Shown: piece by piece, positions 1-6,201 of the stretch | Layout of the letters: each line of letters opens with the position of its first letter | How positions within the stretch are numbered: position 1 is the first letter of the stretch | From: Spirochaetaceae bacterium UBA1306 | Lineage (GTDB): Bacteria > Spirochaetota > Spirochaetia > Treponematales > Rectinemataceae | DNA length: 8,809 nt | Assembly (NCBI GenBank): GCA_002307245.1 | Contig: DBTW01000029.1 | Location: 1,337-10,145 of the forward strand | Direction of reading: 5' to 3' | Notes under the pieces: generated by a model | The model's input: only the letters and a program-made list of their open reading frames with translations | The model's database searches: none | What the model was told of the DNA's origin: nothing | Made by a program: the position numbers and the translations under genes

Positions 1-863
1 CCCACGATGCCGTTGACCAGCTCGACGCCCTCGCCGATCTGCGTCCGCTGCCGCTCGCTCGAGAGGATCGTGAGGTTCTTGAGCTTGTTGGCGCCCTTGA
101 TGTAGGCCGACTCGCCGATCGCGACGTCCTTGACGATGCGGTTGTACTTCAGCACGGAGGCCCGGCCTATCGTGCCGTACCTGCCCCGCCTGCGGTCGTA
201 CATGGAGTCGGTCATCGCGCGGAAGGCGCCCAGGAGGCCCGGGTCGCCGCGGCGCCGGGCCCAGAGGTAGGCGTCGGCGGCCAGCATGTCGCGGAAGGGC
301 GGCACCGAGCGGCCGCCGGCCTCGTTCATCAGGTCGAGCTCGACGCGCAGCTCCTCGCTCTCGCCTTCCATCACTATGCCGTTGCCGAACTTCGAGTGGT
401 TGGAGACGTGGATCTCGTCGTTCGCGAGGAGGATGCAGCCGTCGCCGATCAGGTAGTGCGCGATATAGGAGCAGCCGTGGATGGCGCAATCGTCGCCGAT
501 ATCGCAGGCGAGGATCCGGGAGCCCGTGATGCCGATGGGGGACAATAGGTCGTGGTGCTCCGCGACCGCGCGCCTGATCGTGCCGAGCCGGACGAGGCCG
601 CCGAACTCGCAATCGCGCACGAGGTCCGGCACGAAGGGGTCGGATACGCGGATGAGGCTCCAGTCCCGGCAGCGGTTGCCGTTCACGGCCAGGGCGGCGA
701 TCTCGTCGCCGGCGAGGGCCCGGTAGGATGAAGGATCACGACCGAGGACGAGCTTCAGCTGCTCATCCCTGATCCTGTATTCGTCTTCGCCCGCTTCGAG
801 GAATTCCCGCGGTACGAAGCCGAAGTCGTAATCCCTTGCCTCGAGAAACTTTATATCGTTCAC
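1..863 (-). CDS. DUF4954-family protein, N-terminal part (runs off the left edge)
   Basis: About 287 residues are visible, read from the reverse strand; the C-terminus lies outside the window. After a short N-terminal segment (MNDIKFLEARDYDFGF), residues ~47-85 hold the block I associate with DUF4954 (YRALAGDEIAALAVNGN, then CEFGGLVRLG). Residues ~100-150 form hexapeptide-like turns (SRILACDIGDDCAIHGCSYI, then YLIGDGCILLANDEIHVSNH) typical of a left-handed parallel beta-helix as in acyltransferases and GlmU. A later block has a second such stretch (KDVAIGESAYIKGANKLKNL). DUF4954 proteins occur in spirochaetes and Bacteroidetes; their function is unknown, and a sugar-nucleotide or acyl-transfer role would be a guess. 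The frame has no ATG. GTG at 863 is preferred over TTG at 902 because the TTG sits directly against a strong hairpin. Neither start has a well-spaced Shine-Dalgarno. Confidence 0.8.
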   Translation of the reverse strand, partial: MNDIKFLEARDYDFGFVPREFLEAGEDEYRIRDEQLKLVLGRDPSSYRALAGDEIAALAVNGNRCRDWSLIRVSDPFVPDLVRDCEFGGLVRLGTIRRAVAEHHDLLSPIGITGSRILACDIGDDCAIHGCSYIAHYLIGDGCILLANDEIHVSNHSKFGNGIVMEGESEELRVELDLMNEAGGRSVPPFRDMLAADAYLWARRRGDPGLLGAFRAMTDSMYDRRRGRYGTIGRASVLKYNRIVKDVAIGESAYIKGANKLKNLTILSSERQRTQIGEGVELVNGIV

Positions 864-903
864 GTTATGGGCGAGGATATATCCCCGGAGGTAGCGGCGC
901 AAT

Positions 904-925
904 CCCCCGCAGTCCGGGGCGGGGG
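904..925. repeat. GC-rich stem-loop in divergent intergenic region
   Basis: CCCCCGC (904-910) and GCGGGGG (919-925) form a perfect 7-bp stem with an 8-nt loop, between the DUF4954 start and the start of the gene at 981. It lies in the leader of one or both divergent transcripts, or in the shared promoter zone. It has no T-tract on either side, so it is not a typical intrinsic terminator. Confidence 0.5.
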
Positions 926-944
926 CCTCTGCCGCAGTTCGGGG
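907..944. repeat. 13-bp direct repeat, one mismatch, 25-bp period
   Basis: CCGCAGTCCGGGG (907-919) recurs as CCGCAGTTCGGGG (932-944). The second copy is 36 bp before the gene at 981. Two like-oriented copies between divergent genes could be protein-binding sites, but in such GC-rich DNA chance similarity is possible. Part of the first copy also belongs to the stem-loop at 904-925. In the rest of this 117-bp gap I see an isolated TTGACC at 947-952 but no convincing -10 for either gene. Confidence 0.4.
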
Positions 945-980
945 TATTGACCAAGGGGCGGCTTTTTGGCAAGGTAGGCC

Positions 981-1556
981 ATGAGTTCCCGGGAATCGAC
1001 GATAGACGATCGCCTCGCGACCGAGGCAGAGAAGGTCGCCTTCGAGGCTCTTCCCCGCCTTGTGGCGGCGGATGAGGCCCGCAAGTCCCGCTTCGCCGTG
1101 CAAATCGCCGACGTTTTGGGCAATTCCGGCGAGTTCCAGCAGTACGTCACGGGCTCAGCGGCCGATCGCCTGGCCAAGATGGACCGCCTCCTGAAAGCGT
1201 TCCGCGAGAACGTCGAGCTTCTCGTCAACAAGACCTGGGTCGAGAAGTCCGAGGAGAAGCCCAAGGCCCGGCTCCTCGAGGACCTGGGCGCCTTCGAGCG
1301 TGAATTCCGAGACGGGGCCGTGCCCGTGGCCTTCAAGCGCTTCGTCGCCCTCGCCAATTCCCTGGCCAGCCTCCTCTTCGGCCACCAGAGCAAGGCCGAC
1401 GACTTCGTCGCCTACTGCTTCCGCATCGACCCCAAGTTCGGCCTCTTCTTCTGGTACGTCGGCGAGCTCGAGAAGCAGGCGCGCGAGGGAAGCTACGGCG
1501 ACGAGCTGTTCACGCTCGAGACCCTGCTCGGCGTCTACGTCCTCTCCAGCTTCTAG
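981..1556 (+). CDS. Uncharacterised helical protein, 191 aa
   Basis: I do not recognise this family. The ATG is preceded by AAGG about 7 nt upstream, and the frame shows the strong third-position G/C preference of the neighbouring genes, which supports real coding. The protein has no signal peptide or long hydrophobic membrane segment and looks cytoplasmic and mainly alpha-helical. An acidic, lysine-rich amphipathic first half (residues ~1-115, charged runs such as VEKSEEKPKARLLEDL) is followed by a more hydrophobic second half containing ALANSLASLLFG and an aromatic block, CFRIDPKFGLFFWYVGELEK (~145-165). It ends in the hydrophobic LLGVYVLSSF. It could be a short member or partial homologue of a spirochaete-restricted DUF family; I cannot name it with confidence. 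It is divergent from the DUF4954 gene and convergent with the outer-membrane protein gene, so it is probably a single-gene transcript. Confidence 0.7.
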   Translation: MSSRESTIDDRLATEAEKVAFEALPRLVAADEARKSRFAVQIADVLGNSGEFQQYVTGSAADRLAKMDRLLKAFRENVELLVNKTWVEKSEEKPKARLLEDLGAFEREFRDGAVPVAFKRFVALANSLASLLFGHQSKADDFVAYCFRIDPKFGLFFWYVGELEKQAREGSYGDELFTLETLLGVYVLSSF

Positions 1557-1577
1557 CTCCGGCTCTTCCCCGGCCTA
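1554..1577. terminator. Small hairpin joining two convergent stop codons
   Basis: The TAG stop of the plus-strand gene (1554-1556) can pair with CTA at 1575-1577, which is the reverse-strand TAG stop of the facing gene. CCGG (1559-1562) pairs with CCGG (1570-1573), with a 2x1 internal loop between and a 7-nt apical loop. The stem is about 7 bp. No clear T-run follows on either strand, so it is at best a weak bidirectional terminator. Confidence 0.3.
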
Positions 1578-2852
1578 CATCGACAGCCCGATATTCAGCC
1601 CGAAGACCGGGTTCGCGGCGGGGACGTTGTAGGCCCCGAATATCTCGATGGCCGGCAGGGCGATATCGCGGAGATAGAGCCTGAATCCGAGCCCGGGCCC
1701 GTGGAAGGCCTCGATCCGCTTCCCGTACAAGCCCGTGGCGTACACCCCTCCCTCGTAGAATGGTCCGATCTCCATCGCGCCCCAGCCGGGCTTCCAGAAA
1801 GGTATCGCCAGGTTCGCGTAGGCGGCGATATCCCCGGAGGAGAACGATTCTCCCTGCGGCAGGGTCCTGTACCCGCAGCCCGAGAGGGAGCCCTGGGCCT
1901 GGAAGGGCCGCGTGCCCCAGCGCCCGGCGAAGCCGGCCTCGAGGAAGCCGCCCAGAAAGATCCCGAAGTCCATCTGGGCGCTCGCGCTCGCCAGCTCGTA
2001 CGAGTCCGCGCCCCCGAGGCCGATGCCCTGCGTATAGGTCACGCTCGCGACGGGGCCGGCCTTGCGGTAGCCGACGGTGCTACGGCCGTTGTAATTGACG
2101 GAGAGGGCGGGAATGAGGGAGAGGCAGTCCTCGCGCAGGCCGTACGAGGCCGCGGCCTTGGCGGATACTCCCGAATAGCGCAGGGTCAGGTCGAGCTCGG
2201 CCCCGAGCTTGGCTTCGGAGGGGTAGCAGAACGAGAGCCCGCCGTCGGCCGTGAGCTCGACGTAGTCCGCGTAGCTCGCGCCGTCCATGTAGCAGGCTTC
2301 CTTGGATTCCCGGGCGGTGGATACGAAGGCGCCGAGCGAGGCCTTCGAGCCCAGGAAGCGGGGGTCGGAGTAGGCGAGGGTCGCGCTGGGCCCAAGGTTG
2401 GAATAGGAGCCGCTGGCGACGATGGACTTGCGGAACCCCAGGAAATTGTAGTCGAGTACGGCGAGGCCCGCAGACCAGCCTCCGCTCCCGAATGAAGCCG
2501 ATGGGATTGGGATGAGGGTCCACTTCTCCTCGACGGTCACGGTCACGACGGCGTCGCCGCCTAAGATATCGGCCGAGAGGGAGGCGGAGCTGAAGATCCC
2601 GGAGTCGAGGATCCTCAGGCGCAGCGCCTCGGGGTCGATCTCCGAAAGTCTCATGCCTGCCTTGAGGCCGGTCAGCTCGTCGAGGGCCGAGGCCTTGGTC
2701 CGTTTGTTCCCTTCGTAGGCGACGCGCGAGACGAGGACCTCGCCCCTCTCGGCGGCGAGGGCGGCGGTGAGGGCCTCGGGCGACGCCGGCGCGAGGGCGA
2801 GCAGGGCCATGGCGGAAACCAGGACGGCGATGGGGAACTGATGCCTGCGCAT
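1575..2852 (-). CDS. Outer-membrane protein, single POTRA plus Omp85/D15-type beta-barrel
   Basis: This is a 425-residue exported protein. Residues 1-~30 form a signal peptide (basic MRRHQ, then hydrophobic IAVLVSAMALLALAPA). Residues ~40-113 form one POTRA domain: VSRVAYEGNKRTK at the start, LRILDSGIFSSASLS in the middle and VTVTVEEKW at the end. The rest (~118-425) has alternating beta-strand character with D15-like signatures, YSDPRFLG (161-168) and GYRTLPQG (327-334). The latter sits where Omp85 proteins carry the (V/I)RG(F/Y) motif and is followed by a strand like ANLAIPFWK. Canonical BamA has five POTRA domains and TamA three, so this is a minimal version. The last residues are GLNIGLSM, without the usual terminal aromatic. 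The ATG has GGAGG upstream with an 11-nt spacer. It probably acts in outer-membrane protein insertion or as a surface antigen; its exact role is unknown. Confidence 0.82.
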   Translation of the reverse strand: MRRHQFPIAVLVSAMALLALAPASPEALTAALAAERGEVLVSRVAYEGNKRTKASALDELTGLKAGMRLSEIDPEALRLRILDSGIFSSASLSADILGGDAVVTVTVEEKWTLIPIPSASFGSGGWSAGLAVLDYNFLGFRKSIVASGSYSNLGPSATLAYSDPRFLGSKASLGAFVSTARESKEACYMDGASYADYVELTADGGLSFCYPSEAKLGAELDLTLRYSGVSAKAAASYGLREDCLSLIPALSVNYNGRSTVGYRKAGPVASVTYTQGIGLGGADSYELASASAQMDFGIFLGGFLEAGFAGRWGTRPFQAQGSLSGCGYRTLPQGESFSSGDIAAYANLAIPFWKPGWGAMEIGPFYEGGVYATGLYGKRIEAFHGPGLGFRLYLRDIALPAIEIFGAYNVPAANPVFGLNIGLSM

Positions 2853-2870
2853 GATGCGATGAGCCTCCGG

Positions 2871-2895
2871 GCGCGATCGAGCATGCGATCGGCGC
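2871..2895 (-). repeat. Stem-loop near the 5' end of the barrel-gene leader
   Basis: CGATCG (2874-2879) and CGATCG (2886-2891) pair around a 6-nt loop. GCG (2871-2873) and CGC (2893-2895) extend the stem past a single bulged G. The structure lies between the predicted transcription start (~2897) and the GGAGG (2868-2864, reverse strand). A hairpin at the extreme 5' end of an outer-membrane protein mRNA could protect it from decay; that is an inference. Confidence 0.4.
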
Positions 2896-2903
2896 GAATG
2901 GCC

Positions 2904-2931
2904 ATTGTAGCCCTATACGGCGTATCGTCAA
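2904..2931 (-). promoter_or_regulatory. Sigma70-type promoter for the POTRA/barrel gene
   Basis: Read on the reverse strand, TTGACG (2931-2926) and TACAAT (2909-2904) are separated by 16 bp. Each box matches the sigma70 consensus at five of six positions. Transcription would start near 2897, giving a leader of about 45 nt before the ATG at 2852. The spacer contains an 11-bp palindrome (2915-2925, ATACG G CGTAT) that could be bound by a regulator. Confidence 0.55.
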
Positions 2932-2939
2932 GGCGCGGA

Positions 2940-2957
2940 GCCTACGTCCGCGTAGGC
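2940..2957. promoter_or_regulatory. Inverted repeat, possible operator
   Basis: GCCTACG (2940-2946) and CGTAGGC (2951-2957) form a perfect 7-bp inverted repeat around TCCG. It lies just upstream of the barrel gene's -35 box and about 21 bp upstream of the TTGACA facing the transporter, so it is placed to affect either divergent promoter. No regulator can be named. Confidence 0.35.
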
Positions 2958-2978
2958 GCTCCCCCGCCTCCCGCGTCC

Positions 2979-3011
2979 TTGACATCGGATGCCGCGCTGC
3001 CACAGCATAGG
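2979..3011 (+). promoter_or_regulatory. Possible promoter of the ABC transporter operon
   Basis: A perfect TTGACA stands at 2979-2984 in the gap before the first permease gene. The -10 is poor: the best options are CAGCAT (3003-3008, 18-bp spacer) and CATAGG (3006-3011, 21-bp spacer). This may be an activator-dependent promoter or a chance box. Confidence 0.3.
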
Positions 3012-3040
3012 GACGCCGATTCGAGGCCCCGGGAGGACGA

Positions 3041-4228
3041 GTGCCGGACAAGAGGACAGCGCTTCGCGAAAGGCCCTTCATCGGGCCGAGGCTCGATGTG
3101 GGCAAGGTCATGGCCAACCTCGTCCTGCCCCTCGCCGGAGTCGTCGCGGCCCTGGCCTTCGGCGCCGTCATGCTCCTCCTCCTCAAGGCCGATCCCATCG
3201 CGGCGTACGCGGCCCTAGTCCAGGGCGCCGTCGGCTCCACCTTCGGCCTCACGCAATGCCTCGTCAAGGCGACGCCCCTCCTCCTCGTCGGCTCGGGCAT
3301 CTGCATTGCCTTCCGCGCGAACGTCATCAACATCGGCGGCGAGGGGCAGATCATCCTCGGGGCCCTCGCCGGGGCCGCCCTTCCCCTGGCCTTCCCCCAG
3401 GCCCCCGCCTGGGCGATCATCCCCGCCACCTGCCTCGCCGGCTTCCTCGCCGGCGCCTTCTGGGGCTTCATCCCCGGCATCCTCAAGGCCAGGCTCAAGG
3501 TCAACGAGATCCTCTCCACGATCATGCTGAACGCCATCGCCCTCCAGCTTATGAACCTCCTTCTGCAGGGCCCGCTGATGGACGCCGAGGGCGTGGCGCG
3601 CGGGACCTTCCTGCACCAATCCGCCCAGCTGCCGCGGCAGTCCTGGCTGCCGCGCCTGGTGCCCCAGACCCTCCTGCACTCGGGCGTCATCATCGCCGTC
3701 GCCGTCGCCATCCTCTGCTATGCCTTCCTATGGAAGACGGCGATCGGCTTTAATATCCGCGCCGTGGGCCTCAATCCCAAGGCCGCGCGCTACTCGGGCA
3801 TCAACGTGCCTTTCTACGAGGCCCTGTCCCTCACCCTCGCCGGCGGCCTCGCCGGCCTGGCTGGCGTCATCGAGGTCATCGGCGTCCAGCACCGGCTCAT
3901 GCCGGGCCTCACGAGCAACTACGGCTTCACCGGTATCGTCGCCGCCCTCCTGGGCGCCCTTCACCCGATAGGGCTCATCCCGGCCTCGGTCTTCTTCGGC
4001 GGCCTCCTCGTGGGCGCCGACAAGATGCAGCGCGCGGTCCAGGTGCCCTCCTCCCTCATCACGGCCATCCTCGGCCTCATCGTGCTCTTCGTCTCGAGCG
4101 CGACGATCTGGGCGCGGCGCTGGATGGCTCACCGCGACACCGCGACAGCCCTGCGCGCGGATCGGGCCGCCCGCGGCGCCGAGGCGCGGGACGGTTCCTG
4201 CCCCGACCCGATCGGGGGCGAATCGTGA
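3041..4228 (+). CDS. ABC importer permease 1 (BMP/nucleoside class, BPD_transp_2)
   Basis: This is a 395-residue inner-membrane permease of the branched-chain amino acid/ribose/nucleoside permease superfamily, closest in layout to the larger permease of YufOPQ-type systems. A hydrophobic helix at ~26-49 is followed by multiple membrane segments. Family signatures are FRANVINIGGEGQ (91-103), NEILSTIMLN (155-164), the cytoplasmic coupling loop GLNPKAARYSGI (243-254), which contacts the ATPase, and YGFTGIVAALLG (294-305). It would form the translocation path as a heterodimer with the next gene product. The GTG start at 3041 is chosen because GGGAGG lies 4 nt upstream. The last ~35 residues (after ARRWMAHRD) are hydrophilic, arginine/alanine-rich and probably cytoplasmic. 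It is the first gene of the operon and overlaps the next by 4 nt. Confidence 0.92.
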   Translation: MPDKRTALRERPFIGPRLDVGKVMANLVLPLAGVVAALAFGAVMLLLLKADPIAAYAALVQGAVGSTFGLTQCLVKATPLLLVGSGICIAFRANVINIGGEGQIILGALAGAALPLAFPQAPAWAIIPATCLAGFLAGAFWGFIPGILKARLKVNEILSTIMLNAIALQLMNLLLQGPLMDAEGVARGTFLHQSAQLPRQSWLPRLVPQTLLHSGVIIAVAVAILCYAFLWKTAIGFNIRAVGLNPKAARYSGINVPFYEALSLTLAGGLAGLAGVIEVIGVQHRLMPGLTSNYGFTGIVAALLGALHPIGLIPASVFFGGLLVGADKMQRAVQVPSSLITAILGLIVLFVSSATIWARRWMAHRDTATALRADRAARGAEARDGSCPDPIGGES

Positions 4229-5154
4229 GCGGCCTCTCCCCCGACGTGCTCGTCGGCATCTTCTCGACGATGATGGGGCTCGCCATGCCCTTCCTCTTCG
4301 CGGCCCTGGGCGAGACCTTCGCGCAGCGCTCCGGCGTGTACAACCTAGGGGTCGACGGCATCATGCTCCTCTCGGCCTTCGCCTCCTTCTACGTCGTCGT
4401 CGTCACGGGCAGCCCCTGGCTCGGCCTCCTCGCCGCGGTCCTTGTCGGGCTCGCGATGGGCCTGCTCATTTCGCTGGTCAGCGTCACGCTCAAGGCCGAG
4501 CAGGGCGTGAGCGGGATAGGCCTCTACATGCTGGGGCTCGGCCTCTCGAGCCTCCTCTTTAAGGTCCTCGTCGGGACCGTGAAGACCGTCCAGGGCTTTC
4601 GGCCGATCGAGCTGCCGCTCCTGTCCGGCATCCCCTTCCTGGGCCCGGTGCTCTTCCGCAATAACGTCCTCGTCTACGCCGCCTTTCTCCTCGTGCCCCT
4701 CTCGTGGTGGGTCCTCGAGAGGACGACCCTCGGCCTCGACATCAAGGCCGTGGGCCAGAACCCCGCGGCGGCCGACTCCCTGGGCATCAACGTGGACCGC
4801 GTGCGCTACTTCAGCGTCTGCCTGGGGGCGGTCCTGGCCGGCGTCGCGGGGGCCGGGCTGTCGATAGCCCAGCTCAACCTATTCCAGGACAACCTTACGG
4901 CGGGGCAGGGCTTCATCGCGGTCGCCCTCGTCTACTTCGGCGGCTGGAACCCCGTCGGCGTCCTCGGCGGGGCCTTGCTCTTCAGCGTCGTGAACTCGAC
5001 GCAGCTCTGGCTCCAGGTCCTCGGCGTGGACATCCCCTCCAGCGTGGCCGTCATGCTGCCCTACCTGCTCACGATAGTCGCGCTAACGCTGACTTCGAGC
5101 CGAGACCGCCAGCCCGCCGCCTTGGGTAAGCCCTTCGAGCGGGGGGAGAATTGA
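4225..5154 (+). CDS. ABC importer permease 2 (BMP/nucleoside class, BPD_transp_2)
   Basis: This is a 309-residue integral membrane protein, the smaller partner permease of a BMP-type importer. The conserved N-terminal RSGVYNLGVDGIM (36-48) follows the first helix. The coupling-loop motif VGQNPAAADSLGI (176-188) matches the equivalent loop of permease 1, and GQGFIAVALVYFGGWNP (227-243) is the family's C-terminal signature. Several long hydrophobic stretches (~10-28, 45-62, 66-90, 100-117, 147-162, 195-217, 230-265, 272-291) fit eight to ten membrane spans. The tail is short and charged (SSRDRQPAALGKPFERGEN). Its GTG start lies inside the stop of permease 1 (GTGA), with a GGGGGCG stretch just upstream, so translation is probably coupled and the two permeases made in equal amounts. 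Confidence 0.92.
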   Translation: MSGLSPDVLVGIFSTMMGLAMPFLFAALGETFAQRSGVYNLGVDGIMLLSAFASFYVVVVTGSPWLGLLAAVLVGLAMGLLISLVSVTLKAEQGVSGIGLYMLGLGLSSLLFKVLVGTVKTVQGFRPIELPLLSGIPFLGPVLFRNNVLVYAAFLLVPLSWWVLERTTLGLDIKAVGQNPAAADSLGINVDRVRYFSVCLGAVLAGVAGAGLSIAQLNLFQDNLTAGQGFIAVALVYFGGWNPVGVLGGALLFSVVNSTQLWLQVLGVDIPSSVAVMLPYLLTIVALTLTSSRDRQPAALGKPFERGEN

Positions 5155-5220
5155 GAGTCGATTATGCGGGGCGCCGTTGGCGGCCTGCGTTTTATGTATC
5201 GCCGTCGTTAAGGAGCGCGT

Positions 5221-6189
5221 ATGAATGTTAAGAGAGCCCTGGCCGCACTGATCCTCGCATCGACCCTCGTCGCCGCGGGGGCGGCTCCCCTGAAGATCGC
5301 GGTCATCATGCCGAGCGCCACGACCGACATGGCCTTCAGCCAGTCGATGTGGCAGGCCCTCCTCGCGGTGCAGAAGTCCGCCGGCGGGGAGTCCGCGATC
5401 CAGCTGAAGTACACCGACAACATGTGGAACGTGCCCGACGCCGCCGCCGCCATCCGCGACTACGCGAGCCAGGGCTTCGACATCGTCATAGCCCACGGCT
5501 CCCAGTTCGGCTCCTCCGTCCAGGAGATCGCGCCGGACTTCCCCAAGGTCACCTTCGCCTGGGGCACCGACGTCGACACCTACGGCCTGCCCAACGTCTA
5601 CGCCTACACGGCCGCGGCCGAGCAGGGCGGCTACGTCAACGGCGTCCTCGCCGCCAAGCTCACGAAGTCCAAGAAGGTCGGCGTGACCGGCCCCATCGAG
5701 GTCGGCGACGCCAAGACCTATATCGACGGCTTCGCCCAGGGCCTAGCCGCGGTGGACAAGTCCATCGCCGTCTCCAAGACCTGGACCGGCTCCTTCTCCG
5801 ACGTCGCCCTCATGACCGCCGCGGCCAAGACCCACATCGCGAACGGCGCGGACATGCTCACCGGCTCCTCGCAGTCCGTCGTCGGCTCCATCGGCGCCGC
5901 GAAGGAGAAGGCCGGGGTTCTCTGGTTCGGCACCCAGGCCGACCAGGCCGCCCTCGCCCCCGCTCTCGTCGTCGCCAGCCAGGTCTACGATTGGACCGGC
6001 ATGCTGAGCGACATCCTCGCGAAGCGCAAGGCCGGCACCCTCGGCGGGATCGCCTACACCCTGACCCTGGGGAACGGAGGCCTCAAGGTCGCCTACAACC
6101 CCGCCTACAAGCTCGCAGCCGACGTCAAGAAGGCCGGCGACGACGCCATCAAGGCCATCACCAAGGGTACGATCAAGGTCCAGCCCTAA
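5221..6189 (+). CDS. BMP-family (PnrA/Med-like) periplasmic binding protein
   Basis: This is the 322-residue substrate receptor of the importer. Residues 1-~21 form a signal peptide (MNVKRALAALILASTLVAAGA) with an AxA-type type I cleavage site. There is no cysteine lipobox, so it should be free in the periplasm, unlike lipidated spirochaete BMP proteins such as BmpA-D and TmpC/PnrA. The mature part begins with the first Rossmann strand PLKIAVIMP. BMP features follow: MAFSQSMWQAL (37-47), YASQGFDIVIAHGSQFG (81-97), FAWGTDVDTYGLPNVYAYT (112-130), then EQGGYVNGVLAAKLTKSKKV, and FGTQADQ (236-242), where PnrA has an Asp-containing ligand loop. Known relatives bind purine nucleosides; the ligand here is not proven. 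The ATG has AAGGAG 5 nt upstream. The 66-nt gap before it holds only a weak 4-bp hairpin (near 5172-5184) and no clear promoter, so it is probably co-transcribed with the permeases. Confidence 0.9.
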   Translation: MNVKRALAALILASTLVAAGAAPLKIAVIMPSATTDMAFSQSMWQALLAVQKSAGGESAIQLKYTDNMWNVPDAAAAIRDYASQGFDIVIAHGSQFGSSVQEIAPDFPKVTFAWGTDVDTYGLPNVYAYTAAAEQGGYVNGVLAAKLTKSKKVGVTGPIEVGDAKTYIDGFAQGLAAVDKSIAVSKTWTGSFSDVALMTAAAKTHIANGADMLTGSSQSVVGSIGAAKEKAGVLWFGTQADQAALAPALVVASQVYDWTGMLSDILAKRKAGTLGGIAYTLTLGNGGLKVAYNPAYKLAADVKKAGDDAIKAITKGTIKVQP

Positions 6190-6201
6190 GGATAAGAGAA
6201 G

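Noticed and set aside
875..884. GGATATATCC palindrome as a -10 element for the DUF4954 gene
   Set aside because: It is only about 12 bp from the GTG start and has no -35 at proper distance.
860..1393. Reverse-strand open frame of 177 codons reaching the DUF4954 start
   Set aside because: It ends at 860, in a different frame from the DUF4954 coding sequence, and is antisense to the gene at 981. It is not an N-terminal part of DUF4954.
1701..2495. Plus-strand open frame of 264 codons
   Set aside because: It is antisense to the POTRA/barrel gene, which has a signal peptide, a domain and a promoter; its own product looks like shadow sequence.
2080..3711. Long reverse-strand open frame of 543 codons
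   Set aside because: It is antisense to permease 1 and overlaps the barrel gene in another frame. Its composition (Arg, Pro, Ala rich, no domains) marks it as a shadow.
5155..5220. Possible internal promoter or terminator before the receptor gene
   Set aside because: TTGAGA (5151-5156) and TTGGCG (5177-5182) have no -10 at proper spacing, and the hairpin near 5172-5184 has only 4 bp. Not strong enough to list.
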